The notes below the pieces were generated by a model that saw only the letters and a program-made list of their open reading frames with translations, made no database searches and had not been told where the DNA came from. A DNA stretch of 59,811 nt, taken from assembly GCF_000971155.1 (NCBI RefSeq), contig NZ_BBLX01000015.1, positions 1 through 59,811 of the forward strand, written 5' to 3'. A program made the translations under genes and the position numbers. Below are positions 9,653 through 17,392 of the stretch, in pieces; position 1 is the first letter of the stretch, and every line of letters begins with the position of its first letter. Origin of the DNA: Demequina maris. GTDB taxonomy: Bacteria > Actinomycetota > Actinomycetes > Actinomycetales > Demequinaceae.

Positions 9653-10089
9653 CCGCCCTCAGCACCGAGGCCACCAATTTCGGGTGGCTCCTGGACAACT
9701 TCGTCGAGTCCGTGCCCGGCACGCGCCACACGCTGGTGGTGAGCGCCGACGGCCTCCTCATGGCGATGTCGAAGAACCTCGACCGCACCGAGGGCGACAC
9801 CCTCGCCGCGATCGTGGCCGGCATGTCGAGCCTCACGCGCGGCGCCGCCCGCCAGCTCAACGCCGGCGAGGTGCGCCAGTCGATCGTGGAGATGGACGAG
9901 CTCTTCCTGTTCCTCATGAGCGTGTCCAACGGCTCGGTCCTGGCGGTCGCCGCTGACTCGACCTGCGATGTCGGCCTGGTGGGCTACGAGATGACGCTCC
10001 TGGTGTCGCGCTTCGAGAACGCGCTGACCCCGCAGCTCATCACGGAGATGCGCCAGAACCTGCCGACGGACGGCCAGACCCGGGCCTGA
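9649..10089 (+). CDS. Roadblock/LC7 domain protein (conservon CvnB-like)
   Basis: This small cytosolic Roadblock/LC7-fold protein, 146 residues, is the second member of the conservon. In other actinobacteria CvnB is thought to regulate the partner GTPase, like MglB-type proteins. Diagnostic segments are FGWLLDNFVESVPGTRHTLV split into FGWLLDNF and VPGTRHTLVVSADGL, then LAAIVAGMSSL and TCDVGLVGYEMTLLVSRF near the C terminus. All are typical of the actinobacterial family. The start is GTG 9649, set by AAGGAG at about 9638-9643. It sits 63 bp after the kinase and 2 bp before the DUF742 gene, so co-transcription is very likely. Confidence 0.93.
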   Translation: MTALSTEATNFGWLLDNFVESVPGTRHTLVVSADGLLMAMSKNLDRTEGDTLAAIVAGMSSLTRGAARQLNAGEVRQSIVEMDELFLFLMSVSNGSVLAVAADSTCDVGLVGYEMTLLVSRFENALTPQLITEMRQNLPTDGQTRA

Positions 10090-10091
10090 TC

Positions 10092-10490
10092 ATGACCGAT
10101 GCCACGATGCCGCACGACGGCGAGGAAGAGGCGTACACGGTCCGTCCCTACGCGATGACCGGCGGGCGCGTGAGCGCCGCCAGCAAGGACCTCCCCATGG
10201 AGGCGCTGGTCGAGGCGACGGCCGACCCCCAGGCTTCCTCCGGGCTCACCCCGGAGAAGAAGAAGATCCTGCAGCTCGCTCAGGGTCAGTTCCAGTCCGT
10301 GGCCGAGCTCTCGGCCCACACCCGCCTTCCGCTGGGTGTGGTCCGGGTGCTGGTGACGGATCTTGCCGAAGTCAACTATCTGAAGATCCACGTAGGCGGC
10401 ACGGCCGACGACGCGACCACGCACGATGCGTCCGGCGGCCTGTCCCTCAGTCTCCTGGAGAGTGTCCTCGATGGCATCGCAGCCCTCTAA
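10092..10490 (+). CDS. DUF742 protein (conservon CvnC-like)
   Basis: This 132-residue DUF742 family protein is the third conservon component. It has the characteristic opening YTVRPYAMTGGRV after an acidic leader, the central segment LTPEKKKILQLAQGQFQSVAELSAHTRLPLGVVRVL (winged-helix-like) and a C-terminal LLESVLDGIAAL. Its biochemical role is not established; the fold suggests binding to a partner or to DNA. The start is ATG 10092, immediately after the roadblock stop. Its last 20 bp overlap the start of the GTPase gene, which implies translational coupling. Confidence 0.93.
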   Translation: MTDATMPHDGEEEAYTVRPYAMTGGRVSAASKDLPMEALVEATADPQASSGLTPEKKKILQLAQGQFQSVAELSAHTRLPLGVVRVLVTDLAEVNYLKIHVGGTADDATTHDASGGLSLSLLESVLDGIAAL

Positions 10491-11073
10491 CGCGGCCGTC
10501 GCCGCGCCGGCGGCCACCACCGCGCCTACCGTCGTCAAGATCGTCATCGCGGGCGGCTTCGCCGTCGGCAAGACGACCTTCATCGGCTCGATCTCCGACA
10601 TCGACCCGCTCAACACCGAGGCCGCGATGACCGAGCACTCGGTCGGCGTGGACGACGCGGGCGGTGTCACGGATCGCAAGACCACCACCACCGTCGCCAT
10701 GGACTTCGGCCGCATCGCGCTGCCGGGCTCGCTGTGGCTCTACCTGTTCGGCACGCCGGGCCAGGACCGCTTCCTCTTCATGTGGGACGACCTGGTGCGC
10801 GGCGCGATCGGCGCCGTCGTGCTCGTCGACACCGAGCGTCTCGACCAGTGCTTCCCGGCGGTCGACTACTTCGAGGGCCGGGGCATCCCGTTCGTCGTCT
10901 GCGTCAACTGCTTCGACGGCGTGGCACGCCACACCCTCGAGGACGTGCGCGAGGCGCTCGGCATCTCGGCCGACGTCCCCGTCATGTACACCGACGCCCG
11001 TGAGAAGGCCGCCACCAAGCAGGCGCTCATCTCGGTCGTCCAGCTCGCGATGCGCCGCATCCGCGACCGCTGA
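10471..11073 (+). CDS. Conservon GTP-binding protein (CvnD-like)
   Basis: This Ras-like small GTPase, 200 residues, is the last gene of the conservon and the presumed output switch. The P-loop is GGFAVGKTT at about 28-36. The switch II region is LFGTPGQDRFLFMW, where GTPGQ replaces the classic DTAGQ. The guanine-specificity position reads VNCFD instead of NKxD, as is usual in this family. The start is ATG 10471, inside the DUF742 gene, preceded by GGAGAG at about 10457-10462. A strong hairpin terminator follows 25 bp after the stop, so this marks the operon end. Confidence 0.93.
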   Translation: MASQPSNAAVAAPAATTAPTVVKIVIAGGFAVGKTTFIGSISDIDPLNTEAAMTEHSVGVDDAGGVTDRKTTTTVAMDFGRIALPGSLWLYLFGTPGQDRFLFMWDDLVRGAIGAVVLVDTERLDQCFPAVDYFEGRGIPFVVCVNCFDGVARHTLEDVREALGISADVPVMYTDAREKAATKQALISVVQLAMRRIRDR

Positions 11074-11097
11074 TCCCACCCGATCCCAGCTGAGGCA

Positions 11098-11128
11098 GGG
11101 AGAGCCCCCGCGCCGCGGGGGCTCTCCC
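11098..11128 (+). terminator. Conservon terminator hairpin
   Basis: A perfect 15-bp stem (11098-11112 with 11114-11128) lies 24 bp after the GTPase stop. It lacks a clear U-tract, which is common in high-GC actinobacteria. Confidence 0.8.
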
Positions 11129-11140
11129 ATTCCCGGCGCC

Positions 11141-11188
11141 GGAGGCCCCGCGCATCGTCCCGTCACGGCGACGATGCACGGGGCCTCC
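11141..11188. repeat. 19-bp inverted repeat carrying two copies of the dispersed CGCATCGTCC word
   Basis: The arms 11141-11159 and 11170-11188 pair with one mismatch around a 10-nt loop. Each arm contains GCATCGTC or its complement, so the hairpin is an inverted pair of the window-wide word. It sits between the conservon terminator and the PIN-like gene. Confidence 0.8.
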
Positions 11189-11201
11189 GTGCATGCGGCG
11201 C

Positions 11202-11213
11202 TACCCTTCTACC
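11202..11213 (+). promoter_or_regulatory. Leaderless -10 element of the PIN-like gene
   Basis: TACCCT at 11202-11207 lies 6 nt before the GTG at 11214, and this decided the start used for that gene. Confidence 0.5.
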
Positions 11214-11633
11214 GTGATCTACGTCGACGGCTCCGCACTGTGCCGGTTCCTGCCGGGTGTGCGCTACTTCGACGAGTTCAACGACTTCGCCGTGCCGCGC
11301 ATCCACGAGCTCGCGACGACGCAGCTGGGCTTCACCGAGCTGCGGCAGGCCGCGGAGCTGTACCCGCGCGAGCAGAAGTCGAAGGCCTTCGACGTGGTCG
11401 AGATGGTGCGCAGCTCGATCCCGGTGATCCGTTTCTCCGAGCACAACGTGTCGGTGTCGACGCACGCGGTCGCGGTGCTCAAGCCCTTCGCCGCGCTGCA
11501 CCTGGGGGCCGCGGTCGCACACCCCGAGATCCACGCGATCCTCACGTACGACGCCGAGCTCGCCCGCGCCGCCGAGCTGTACGAGCTGCAGGTGCTGAGC
11601 CCGGGCCTCGTCCCGGGCTGGCACAATGGCTGA
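11214..11633 (+). CDS. PIN-domain-like protein, solitary VapC-type
   Basis: This 139-residue protein resembles PIN nucleases of the VapC type: MIYVDGSAL at the N terminus with Asp at position 5, TELRQAAEL with Glu at 42, and the C-terminal LTYDAELARAAELYELQVLSPG with Asp at 113. The usual third-acid segment (DALHLA) reads FAALHLGAAV, so one conserved acidic residue appears to be missing. I chose GTG 11214 because the PIN fold begins there and a TACCCT box lies 6 nt upstream; an upstream ATG at 11193 is in frame. No antitoxin-sized gene is adjacent. It could be an inactive or repurposed toxin, or it may rely on an unlinked partner. Confidence 0.7.
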   Translation: MIYVDGSALCRFLPGVRYFDEFNDFAVPRIHELATTQLGFTELRQAAELYPREQKSKAFDVVEMVRSSIPVIRFSEHNVSVSTHAVAVLKPFAALHLGAAVAHPEIHAILTYDAELARAAELYELQVLSPGLVPGWHNG

Positions 11634-11654
11634 CGCCTGGCACGTCCGGGCACG

Positions 11655-11742
11655 GGAGAGTTGACCGAGCGGCCGAAGGTGACGGTCTTGAAAACCGTTG
11701 AGGCGTAACCCGTCTCCGTGGGTTCGAATCCCACACTCTCCG
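11655..11742 (+). tRNA. tRNA-Ser (anticodon TGA)
   Basis: This is a cloverleaf with a long variable arm. The acceptor stem GGAGAGT (11655-11661) pairs with ACTCTCC (11735-11741), and the discriminator G is at 11742. The anticodon TGA is at 11689-11691 and the T-loop is GGTTCGAATCC. CCA is not encoded. Confidence 0.96.
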
Positions 11743-11768
11743 CCTCGGGGGCGCGCGCCGGCCGCGCG

Positions 11769-11798
11769 TTGCCCGGCACCGCGCGGGACCGGTACCCT
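11769..11798 (+). promoter_or_regulatory. Candidate promoter of tRNA-Ser(GCT)
   Basis: TTGCCC (11769-11774) and TACCCT (11793-11798) are 18 bp apart and end 21 bp before the tRNA. Confidence 0.45.
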
Positions 11799-11819
11799 GG
11801 TCCCCGGCCCGCGCGCCCA

Positions 11820-11909
11820 GGAGACGTGACCGAGCGGCCGAAGGTGCATCCCTGCTAAGGATGTGATGGGGCAACTCATCCGTGGGTTCGAATCCCACCG
11901 TCTCCGCCA
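11820..11909 (+). tRNA. tRNA-Ser (anticodon GCT)
   Basis: This is a class II tRNA with a long variable arm. The acceptor GGAGACG (11820-11826) pairs with CGTCTCC (11899-11905), the discriminator G is at 11906, and CCA is encoded at 11907-11909. The anticodon GCT is at 11854-11856. A strong terminator hairpin follows directly. Confidence 0.96.
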
Positions 11910-11911
11910 CA

Positions 11912-11940
11912 GGAAGGCCCCGACATCGTCGGGGCCTTCC
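11912..11940. terminator. Bidirectional terminator between tRNA-Ser and the TetR gene
   Basis: A perfect 13-bp stem (11912-11924 with 11928-11940) has a 3-nt loop. It sits between the tRNA and the convergent TetR gene and can serve both. Confidence 0.85.
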
Positions 11941-11952
11941 GCGCGTCCGGGC

Positions 11953-12612
11953 TCAGGCCGACGCGGTCGCGCGCGGGGCGACGATGGGCCGGGCCGGCTC
12001 GAGCGGGTCGTGCAGGTTGCGGTCGAGGAAGGACCGCAGCAGCCCCTCCACGTCGATCGCCTCGTGGTCGAGCAGCCATTGGATCTGGAGCCCGTCGAGC
12101 AGCGCGATCGCCTGGGCGGCCACGGCCTGCGGGTCGCACCGACGCTTGAGCTCGCCCTCCTCCTCGAGCTCGCGCAGCGCGTCGACGAGGAGCCCGCGGA
12201 GCCACTCGTAGCGGGCGCGGAAGTACTCGTGGCCCGGGTGGTCGGGCGCGGTCGCGGCGGTCGCGAGCGTCCCGAACAGCTCGATCGTCCCGGGCGTCTC
12301 GGTGCCGAAGCGCGCGACGTCGATGAACGCCTGCAGCATGGCCCGGCCGTCGCGCGGGGTGTCGGGCAGGAGGTCGATGCCGAGGTCGTCGCGCAGCCTC
12401 AGCGCGTCCACCAGCAGCTCGCGTTCGTCGGGGTAGGTCGCGCGCGCGGCCTCGAGCGACACGCCCGCCGCCTCGGCGACCCGGGCCAGCGAGCGCTCGC
12501 GCCAGCCGCCGTCCCTGATCTCGTCGAGCGCGGCCGCCGCGAGCGCGTGCTCGTCCTGCTCGAGCCGGAGCCGCGCCCCGGTGGGTCCCTGGATGCCGGT
12601 GTCGTGCGTCAT
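11953..12612 (-). CDS. TetR/AcrR-family transcriptional regulator
   Basis: This is a 219-residue DNA-binding repressor-like protein. The N-terminal helix-turn-helix is AALDEIRDGGWRERSLARVAEAAGVSLEAARATYPDERELL, seen in parts as SLARVAEAAGVS and EAARATYPDERELLVDAL. A ligand-binding helical C-terminal domain follows. The start is ATG 12612 with GGGAGG about 6 nt upstream. No transporter or enzyme is adjacent in the same orientation; the next gene on this strand is an NDP-sugar epimerase. The regulated target is unknown. The gene ends at the bidirectional terminator shared with tRNA-Ser. Confidence 0.85.
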   Translation of the reverse strand: MTHDTGIQGPTGARLRLEQDEHALAAAALDEIRDGGWRERSLARVAEAAGVSLEAARATYPDERELLVDALRLRDDLGIDLLPDTPRDGRAMLQAFIDVARFGTETPGTIELFGTLATAATAPDHPGHEYFRARYEWLRGLLVDALRELEEEGELKRRCDPQAVAAQAIALLDGLQIQWLLDHEAIDVEGLLRSFLDRNLHDPLEPARPIVAPRATASA

Positions 12613-12696
12613 CGCCGCCTCCCGAACGTCGTCGTCCCGGTCCTTCGACTGTAGCCCCGCACCAGCGCTGACGCCGGAGATGGGCCGGGAGGAGCG

Positions 12697-13683
12697 TCAG
12701 GAGGCGGGGACCCCCGCCCGGAACCACGCGACCGTCTTCGCCAGGCCCTCGTCGAGCTGCGTCGACGCGCTCCAGCCGAGCACGGTCCGCGCCTTCGTCA
12801 CGTCGAGGCACCGCTGCCGCGGCGGGCCCGTGCGCACGCCGCGGAACTGCGGCTCACGCGCGATGCCGTCGTAGGCGAGGCTCGCGCGCTCCGCCACGTC
12901 GCGCACGGAGTTCAGCGTCGAGTTGCCGAAGTTGAAGGCCCCGGGCTCGCCGCCGGCGATGAGGTGGTCGGCCGCGCTCATGTACGCGCGCGCCATGTCA
13001 CCCACGTAGAGGAAGTCGAGCCGGGTCGAGCCGTCGTCCCGGTCGCCGAAGTCGTAGCCGTCTCCCGCCGCCAACTGCGCCAGCGCGCGCGGGACCAGAC
13101 GCGAGGCATGGCGGTCGCCCGGTCCGTAGGTGTTCATGAAGCGGCACGAGGCGTGCGGGATCTTGAACGTGGTGCCGTACCCGCGCACGATCATCTCCGC
13201 GGCCATCTTCGACGGCCCGTAGAGGTTCGAGGCGAGGCGCGGCTCGCGGGTCTCGGGGATGGGCTCGGGCTCGAAGCTGTCGCCGTAGTAGGCGCCGCTC
13301 GACGCGAAGACGAAGACGGGGTCGTTCCCGGCGGTGCGACACGCCTCGAGCACGAGCGTCGTGGCGCGCACGTTGTCGTCCACCACGGACGCGGGCTTGC
13401 TCAGGCTGTTCATGATGATCGGATCCGCCGCGAGGTGGAAGACGACGTCGAACGCGCCCTTCCCCACGACGTCCTGCACGAGCGTGCCGTCGCGCAGGTC
13501 GCCCAGCACGAAGTCGATGTCGTCCTCGACGCCCATGTCCTCGAGGGGTTTGCCCTCGATCGGATCGCGGTCGATGACGGTGACCCGCGCCCCTCTGCTC
13601 ACCAGCTCGGAGACGAGGTGGCTGCCGCCGAACCCCGCCCCGCCTGTCACCAGGCATGATCGTCCCTGCCACATGTCGGTCAT
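12697..13683 (-). CDS. NAD-dependent epimerase/dehydratase (extended SDR)
   Basis: This cytosolic sugar-nucleotide-modifying enzyme of the extended short-chain dehydrogenase family, 328 residues, is related to UDP-glucose 4-epimerases and dTDP-glucose dehydratases. The NAD-binding motif is VTGGAGFGGSHL at about residues 11-22. The catalytic Ser is in FASSGAYYGD and the Tyr-Lys pair in LYGPSKMAAE. A substrate-binding region includes NTYGPGDRH. I chose the ATG at 13681-13683, preceded by GGAGGGG, because the Rossmann strand begins right after it. It probably feeds cell-wall or exopolysaccharide synthesis, but no glycosyltransferase is adjacent and the exact reaction is unresolved. Confidence 0.85.
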   Translation of the reverse strand: MTDMWQGRSCLVTGGAGFGGSHLVSELVSRGARVTVIDRDPIEGKPLEDMGVEDDIDFVLGDLRDGTLVQDVVGKGAFDVVFHLAADPIIMNSLSKPASVVDDNVRATTLVLEACRTAGNDPVFVFASSGAYYGDSFEPEPIPETREPRLASNLYGPSKMAAEMIVRGYGTTFKIPHASCRFMNTYGPGDRHASRLVPRALAQLAAGDGYDFGDRDDGSTRLDFLYVGDMARAYMSAADHLIAGGEPGAFNFGNSTLNSVRDVAERASLAYDGIAREPQFRGVRTGPPRQRCLDVTKARTVLGWSASTQLDEGLAKTVAWFRAGVPAS

Positions 13684-13899
13684 CTCCGGCCCCCTCCGAG
13701 ATCCCCAGCGACCTGACCGGCCGGCGCCCTCGCGGTCCGCCCGATCACTCCCGATCATGCCTCGCGGACGGGGTGTTGTGAAGTGGTATGTCCACACTTG
13801 CCCGGACAGCCAGGGGTTTCGCACCGGCGAGCCGGGCGTCCCGCCGTTGCGCGGGGATGCGTCGCCCTCGTGTGTACGGGAGCACCCTCAGAAGCCTGT

Positions 13900-13905
13900 A
13901 TAGTT
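13900..13905 (+). promoter_or_regulatory. Candidate -10 box of tRNA-Arg
   Basis: TATAGT, preceded by TG (extended -10 style), lies 23 bp before the tRNA 5' end. No good -35 is evident. Confidence 0.5.
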
Positions 13906-13928
13906 GTGTCTCGGCCCGCGAGGGTCAC

Positions 13929-14004
13929 GCGCCCGTAGCTCAACGGATAGAGCATCTGACTACGGATCAGAAGGTTGGGGGTTCGAATCCCTCCGGGCGC
14001 GCCA
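13929..14004 (+). tRNA. tRNA-Arg (anticodon ACG)
   Basis: The acceptor GCGCCCG (13929-13935) pairs with CGGGCGC (13994-14000), the discriminator G is at 14001, and CCA is encoded at 14002-14004. The anticodon ACG is at 13962-13964 within a perfect CTGAC/GTCAG-like stem. Confidence 0.97.
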
Positions 14005-14010
14005 CACACG

Positions 14011-14036
14011 AAGGCCGGACCGCCAGGTCCGGCCTT
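14011..14036 (+). terminator. Terminator after tRNA-Arg
   Basis: A perfect 11-bp stem (14011-14021 with 14026-14036) with a GCCA loop is followed by TTTCGT. Confidence 0.85.
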
Positions 14037-14094
14037 TCGTCGTCTCCGGGCCCGCGCATCGTCCGCCAGTCGCGCATCGTGCCACGATGGACCG

Positions 14095-14640
14095 ATGCGC
14101 GACCCCTCGCTGGACGCCGCCCGCTACGCGCTCGAGCGCGAGCGGGCCGCCGAGGGCGCGCCCGAGGAGGCGCCGGTCGTGGACGTGGCGGGCCGGGCCG
14201 CCGATCGCGAGGAGCGCGCTCGCGAGGAGCGCCGGGCGGCACGGCGACGCCGCGACCGTGCCGTGACGCAGCACCTGTGGGTCGAGCGGCGCATCGTCGA
14301 GGCGCAGGAGCGGGGCGACTTCGACAACCTCCCGCTTGCGGGCAAGCCGATCCCGGGCCTCACGCGGCACGACCCCGACTGGTGGACCCGCGGGCTCGTC
14401 GAGCGCGAGCAGCTCTCGGGCCTCGCGCCGGAGTCCGTGCTCCTGCGCCGCGAGGACGCCGCTCTCGACGCGCGGCTGGACGCCCTCCACGATCCCGCGG
14501 ACGTCCGCGCGGCGCTCGAGGACTTCAACGCGCGCGTGCTCACGGCACGCTGCCGGCCCGCCGACGGCCCCCCGCTCGTGACACCCGTCCGCGACGTCGA
14601 CGCCGAGGTCGCGCGGTGGCGCGAGCGGCGTCGTCCTTGA
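14095..14640 (+). CDS. DUF1992 (DnaJ subfamily C member 28-like) protein
   Basis: This 181-residue soluble protein carries the DUF1992 domain. The diagnostic segment ERRIVEAQERGDFDNLPLAGKPIPG is seen as VERRIVEAQERGDF and DNLPLAGKPIPG at about residues 63-87. It is preceded by a long Arg/Glu-rich helix (REERAREERRAARRRRDR). The family is named after human DNAJC28, but the bacterial function is unknown and there is no J domain here. The start is ATG 14095; a CACGAT hexamer 6 nt upstream may be its -10. It stands alone between the tRNA-Arg terminator and the next small membrane protein gene. Confidence 0.82.
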   Translation: MRDPSLDAARYALERERAAEGAPEEAPVVDVAGRAADREERAREERRAARRRRDRAVTQHLWVERRIVEAQERGDFDNLPLAGKPIPGLTRHDPDWWTRGLVEREQLSGLAPESVLLRREDAALDARLDALHDPADVRAALEDFNARVLTARCRPADGPPLVTPVRDVDAEVARWRERRRP

Positions 14641-14733
14641 ACGCGCGGTGAACGCGCGCGAGGACGTCGTCATCCCCGCTAATGTGGGAATTGCCAGCCC
14701 GGGCATGGGGCCCCGCTGCGGAAAGGCACTCCC

Positions 14734-15123
14734 ATGGACTTCTTCGAGAACTTCCTCAACATCCTGTTGTGGTCGCTGTGGTTCTTCATCTGGATCTCGT
14801 TCATCTTCCTCATCATCCGGTTCGTCTTCGACGTCTTCCGTGACGAGAAGCTCTCGGTGTTCGGCAAGATCCTGTGGACCCTGGTGCTGGTCCTCCTCCC
14901 GATCCTCGGCGCGCTCATCTACATCTTCGCGCGCGGCCGCGGCATGGCGGAGCGCGACGTCGAGGCTGCCAAGTCGATGCGCTCGGCCCAGGTCGAGTAC
15001 ACCAAGGGACTGATGAGCGAGGCCGGCTCGGCCTCCGAGATCAAGGCGGCCAAGGACCTCCTCGACTCCGGCGCGATCTCGCCCGAGGAGTACGAGAAGC
15101 TCAAGGCGAAGGCGCTCGGCTGA
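14734..15123 (+). CDS. Small membrane protein with PLDc_N and SHOCT domains
   Basis: This 129-residue protein has two transmembrane segments: about 5-33, and about 47-66 (ILWTLVLVLLPILGALIYIFARG). This is the layout of the phospholipase D N-terminal (PLDc_N) family, which here has no catalytic domain. The C terminus, EIKAAKDLLDSGAISPEEYEKLKAKALG, is a SHOCT (short C-terminal) motif. Such proteins are common in actinobacteria and of unknown function, possibly involved in membrane-associated oligomer assembly. A GGAAAGG ribosome site precedes ATG 14734. A TAATGT at 14680-14685 could be the -10. Confidence 0.8.
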   Translation: MDFFENFLNILLWSLWFFIWISFIFLIIRFVFDVFRDEKLSVFGKILWTLVLVLLPILGALIYIFARGRGMAERDVEAAKSMRSAQVEYTKGLMSEAGSASEIKAAKDLLDSGAISPEEYEKLKAKALG

Positions 15124-15143
15124 GCGTTCCTCCACCTGCTCAC

Positions 15144-15173
15144 GGCGGTCTGGCCCCTCGGGGTCAGACCGCC
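15144..15173. terminator. Bidirectional terminator between convergent genes
   Basis: A 14-bp stem with one mismatch (15144-15157 with 15160-15173) sits between the SHOCT protein gene and the convergent kinase-like gene. The right arm overlaps that gene's last codons. Confidence 0.85.
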
Positions 15174-16210
15174 GTTGCCGTTCCCGCGGCGTCCAGCACG
15201 ATGCGGTGCACGTGGTCCCCGTCGACGCTGACGATCGTGAGCGCCTCGTCGCGGTCGGGCGGGAGCAGACGCACCGTGATCGTGCCGCTCGCGTCGGCGA
15301 GCGCCGCCGCCACCGCATCGTCCACGCGCGCCATCGCGTCGCCCGAGCCGAGCCCGGAACCGCGGTCGTCGAGCAGCGTGACCTCGACGCCGCGCGCCCG
15401 CGCCTCCGCCGCCGCGTCCAGCACCGCGGGGGTGGCGAGCGCGCGCCCGCGCACGCCGTCCCTGAGCCGCGCCTCGGCCTTGCGCATCTCGGCGCGCTCG
15501 TCGTCGGAGAGCGGCACCCCGGTCGCGACGCGCTGGAGCAGCGGCATCGAGGCCGAGGCGACCTCGGCCGCGCGCTGCAGGCGTACCTGACGGCCCGCCT
15601 CCGCGGTGGCCGCCGCCGCGGCCGCGTCGACGGACCGCTCGGTGAGCTCGTTGATGCGGTGCGCGGTGCGGCGCAGGCTCGTGACGAACAGCGTCGCCAC
15701 GACGAGCAGGCCCAGCTGCGTGTCGACCATGAGCAGCCCCGTCAGCGCGGAGCGCCCGGTGGTGGCGGTCCAGGTCGCGGTGATCGCGGTCATCGCCGCC
15801 GCGGCGGCCCACGCGAGGCCGGTCCTGCCGCGCAGGATGAGGAACCACAGCAGCCACGTGTTCGACCCGAGGTGCCATGCCGCGCGACCAGGTGATCCGT
15901 CCGTCGGCAGCGCCCACGAGATCAGCACCGTGGAGACCACGACCGATGCGACGACGAGCCACGAGTCGCGCAGCGGGAACGGGTCGGGGTGGGGGCGCCC
16001 GAGGAGCACGCCCGCGGCGCTCACGATGACCGCCGCGACGTAAGCGGGCCAGCGCACGCTCAGCGTGTGGATCGTGGCGATCGTGAAGACCACGTTGGTG
16101 ACGATGAACACGCCGAGGATCAGGCTCGCGCCCTCCGAGCTGAGCGCGAGCAGCCGGCTCACGTCGACCGTCCGCGAGGCCTGCGGGGGTGCGGGATGTC
16201 CGAGGCTCAT
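15164..16210 (-). CDS. Membrane protein, degenerate sensor-kinase-like
   Basis: This 348-residue protein starts at ATG 16208-16210, overlapping the upstream histidine kinase stop by 4 bp. The N-terminal half has about five or six hydrophobic segments, and a helical linker (INELTERSVDAAAAAATAEAGRQVRLQRAAEV, seen in parts) follows. The C-terminal 120 residues (MARVDDAVAAALADASGTITVRLLP, then LTIVSVDGDHVHRIVLD) vaguely follow the ATPase region of sensor kinases, but no convincing N, G1 or G2 box is present and I see no phospho-acceptor His. It probably works with the adjacent kinase/regulator pair, as an accessory sensor or a decayed kinase paralogue. Confidence 0.6.
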   Translation of the reverse strand: MSLGHPAPPQASRTVDVSRLLALSSEGASLILGVFIVTNVVFTIATIHTLSVRWPAYVAAVIVSAAGVLLGRPHPDPFPLRDSWLVVASVVVSTVLISWALPTDGSPGRAAWHLGSNTWLLWFLILRGRTGLAWAAAAAMTAITATWTATTGRSALTGLLMVDTQLGLLVVATLFVTSLRRTAHRINELTERSVDAAAAAATAEAGRQVRLQRAAEVASASMPLLQRVATGVPLSDDERAEMRKAEARLRDGVRGRALATPAVLDAAAEARARGVEVTLLDDRGSGLGSGDAMARVDDAVAAALADASGTITVRLLPPDRDEALTIVSVDGDHVHRIVLDAAGTATAV

Positions 16211-17379
16211 GCGCGGCTCCAGGTGAGGGAGACGGTGGTGCCGACGCCGGGCGTCGACTCGACGTCCGCGTCGCCGCCCGCGACCGTGCGCATCCGCTCG
16301 AGGATGCTCACGCGGATCCCGAGCCGACGCTGCGAGACGCGGGAGGCGGCGAAGCCCGAGCCGTGGTCGGTCACCACCACGCGGGCCGAGCCGTCGTCGA
16401 CGTCGCACTCGACGCGCGGCTCGCAGTCGGGGCCGCCGTGGCCCAGGGCGTTCCGCAGGGCCTCGGCCGTCGCCTCGGCGAAGGCCGCGACCACGCCGGC
16501 CGGCAGCGGCAGGTCGCCCTCGACCGCGTAGCGGACCGGGATGGCGGGATCCGCGGCGGAGGCCGTCGAGCGGATCACGGCCACGAACTCCTCCGGGTCG
16601 TAGTCGCGCGTCTCCGTGCGGCCGCTCACGAGCGAGTCGACGCTCGCGATCGCGTGGCGGGCCTGCTCGGCGAGCGAGTCGGGCGGCGTGGGGCGTGACG
16701 CGGCGAGCAGGACGGACATCACGTCGTCGTGCACGATCGCGTTGATGCGCGTCTGCTCGGCCTCGCGCGTGCGACGGCTCGCCTCGAGCGCCGCCTGCTC
16801 CCGCGCGTGGACGGCGGCGGCGTCCTGACGGTCGCCCGCGGAGATCATCGCGATCGACACGCCGCAGAGGATGAGGCAGTAGATGATCGCGCCCAGGCCG
16901 TCGAGGGTCGCCTCGAGCGCCGCATCGTCCCGCACCTGCATCTGCGTGAACGCGACGACGGGGCCCTGCACGAGCGGGTACACCCATCCGGCGATGCGGG
17001 GCCATGCGATCGCGGCGGCGGTCGCATGGATGGCGTTGATGCCCTGCGTCCATGGCGTCGCATCGTCCGCGAGCAGGGGCTCCTTCATCATCAGGGGCCA
17101 GGCGATCTGGATCGCCATGAACACCATCGACGTCCAGCCCGCGATGAGCAGCATCGGGCGGATCGGCAGCACGCGCGACAGCAGGGGGTAGGACGCCGGC
17201 ACGATCACGCCGACGACGACCGTGAGGACGCCGAGCGGGGCGTGGAGCTGGTCGATCTGGCGGAGGAAGCCGCTCGACCCCGAGGCGAGCAGCAGGCCGA
17301 AGATGATCGCGCCGATGCCGACCGCGAGCAGCAGGGTGCGCTGGATGCGCTCCCGGGCCGGTCTCGCGGCGCCGTTCAC
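16207..17379 (-). CDS. Two-component sensor histidine kinase (NarL/DesK-like)
   Basis: This is a 390-residue membrane histidine kinase. About five hydrophobic segments occupy residues 12-180. The dimerization segment is TRINAIVHDDVMSVLLAA with the likely phosphorylated His at 217. The ATPase domain shows EALRNALGHGG (N box), VVTDHGSGF (G1) and LGIRVSILERMR (G2). The type fits kinases paired with LuxR/NarL-family regulators, and such a regulator lies 13 bp upstream. It starts with GTG at 17377-17379, preceded by AAGG, and overlaps the next membrane gene by 4 bp. The signal sensed is unknown. Confidence 0.87.
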   Translation of the reverse strand: MNGAARPARERIQRTLLLAVGIGAIIFGLLLASGSSGFLRQIDQLHAPLGVLTVVVGVIVPASYPLLSRVLPIRPMLLIAGWTSMVFMAIQIAWPLMMKEPLLADDATPWTQGINAIHATAAAIAWPRIAGWVYPLVQGPVVAFTQMQVRDDAALEATLDGLGAIIYCLILCGVSIAMISAGDRQDAAAVHAREQAALEASRRTREAEQTRINAIVHDDVMSVLLAASRPTPPDSLAEQARHAIASVDSLVSGRTETRDYDPEEFVAVIRSTASAADPAIPVRYAVEGDLPLPAGVVAAFAEATAEALRNALGHGGPDCEPRVECDVDDGSARVVVTDHGSGFAASRVSQRRLGIRVSILERMRTVAGGDADVESTPGVGTTVSLTWSRA

Positions 17380-17392
17380 GCCCGGCCTTCGC

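Noticed and set aside
15164..17053. A 629-residue protein reading through from the kinase region into the membrane protein
   Set aside because: The first 280 residues are the histidine kinase gene read in the wrong frame; the real start overlaps the kinase stop at 16207-16210.
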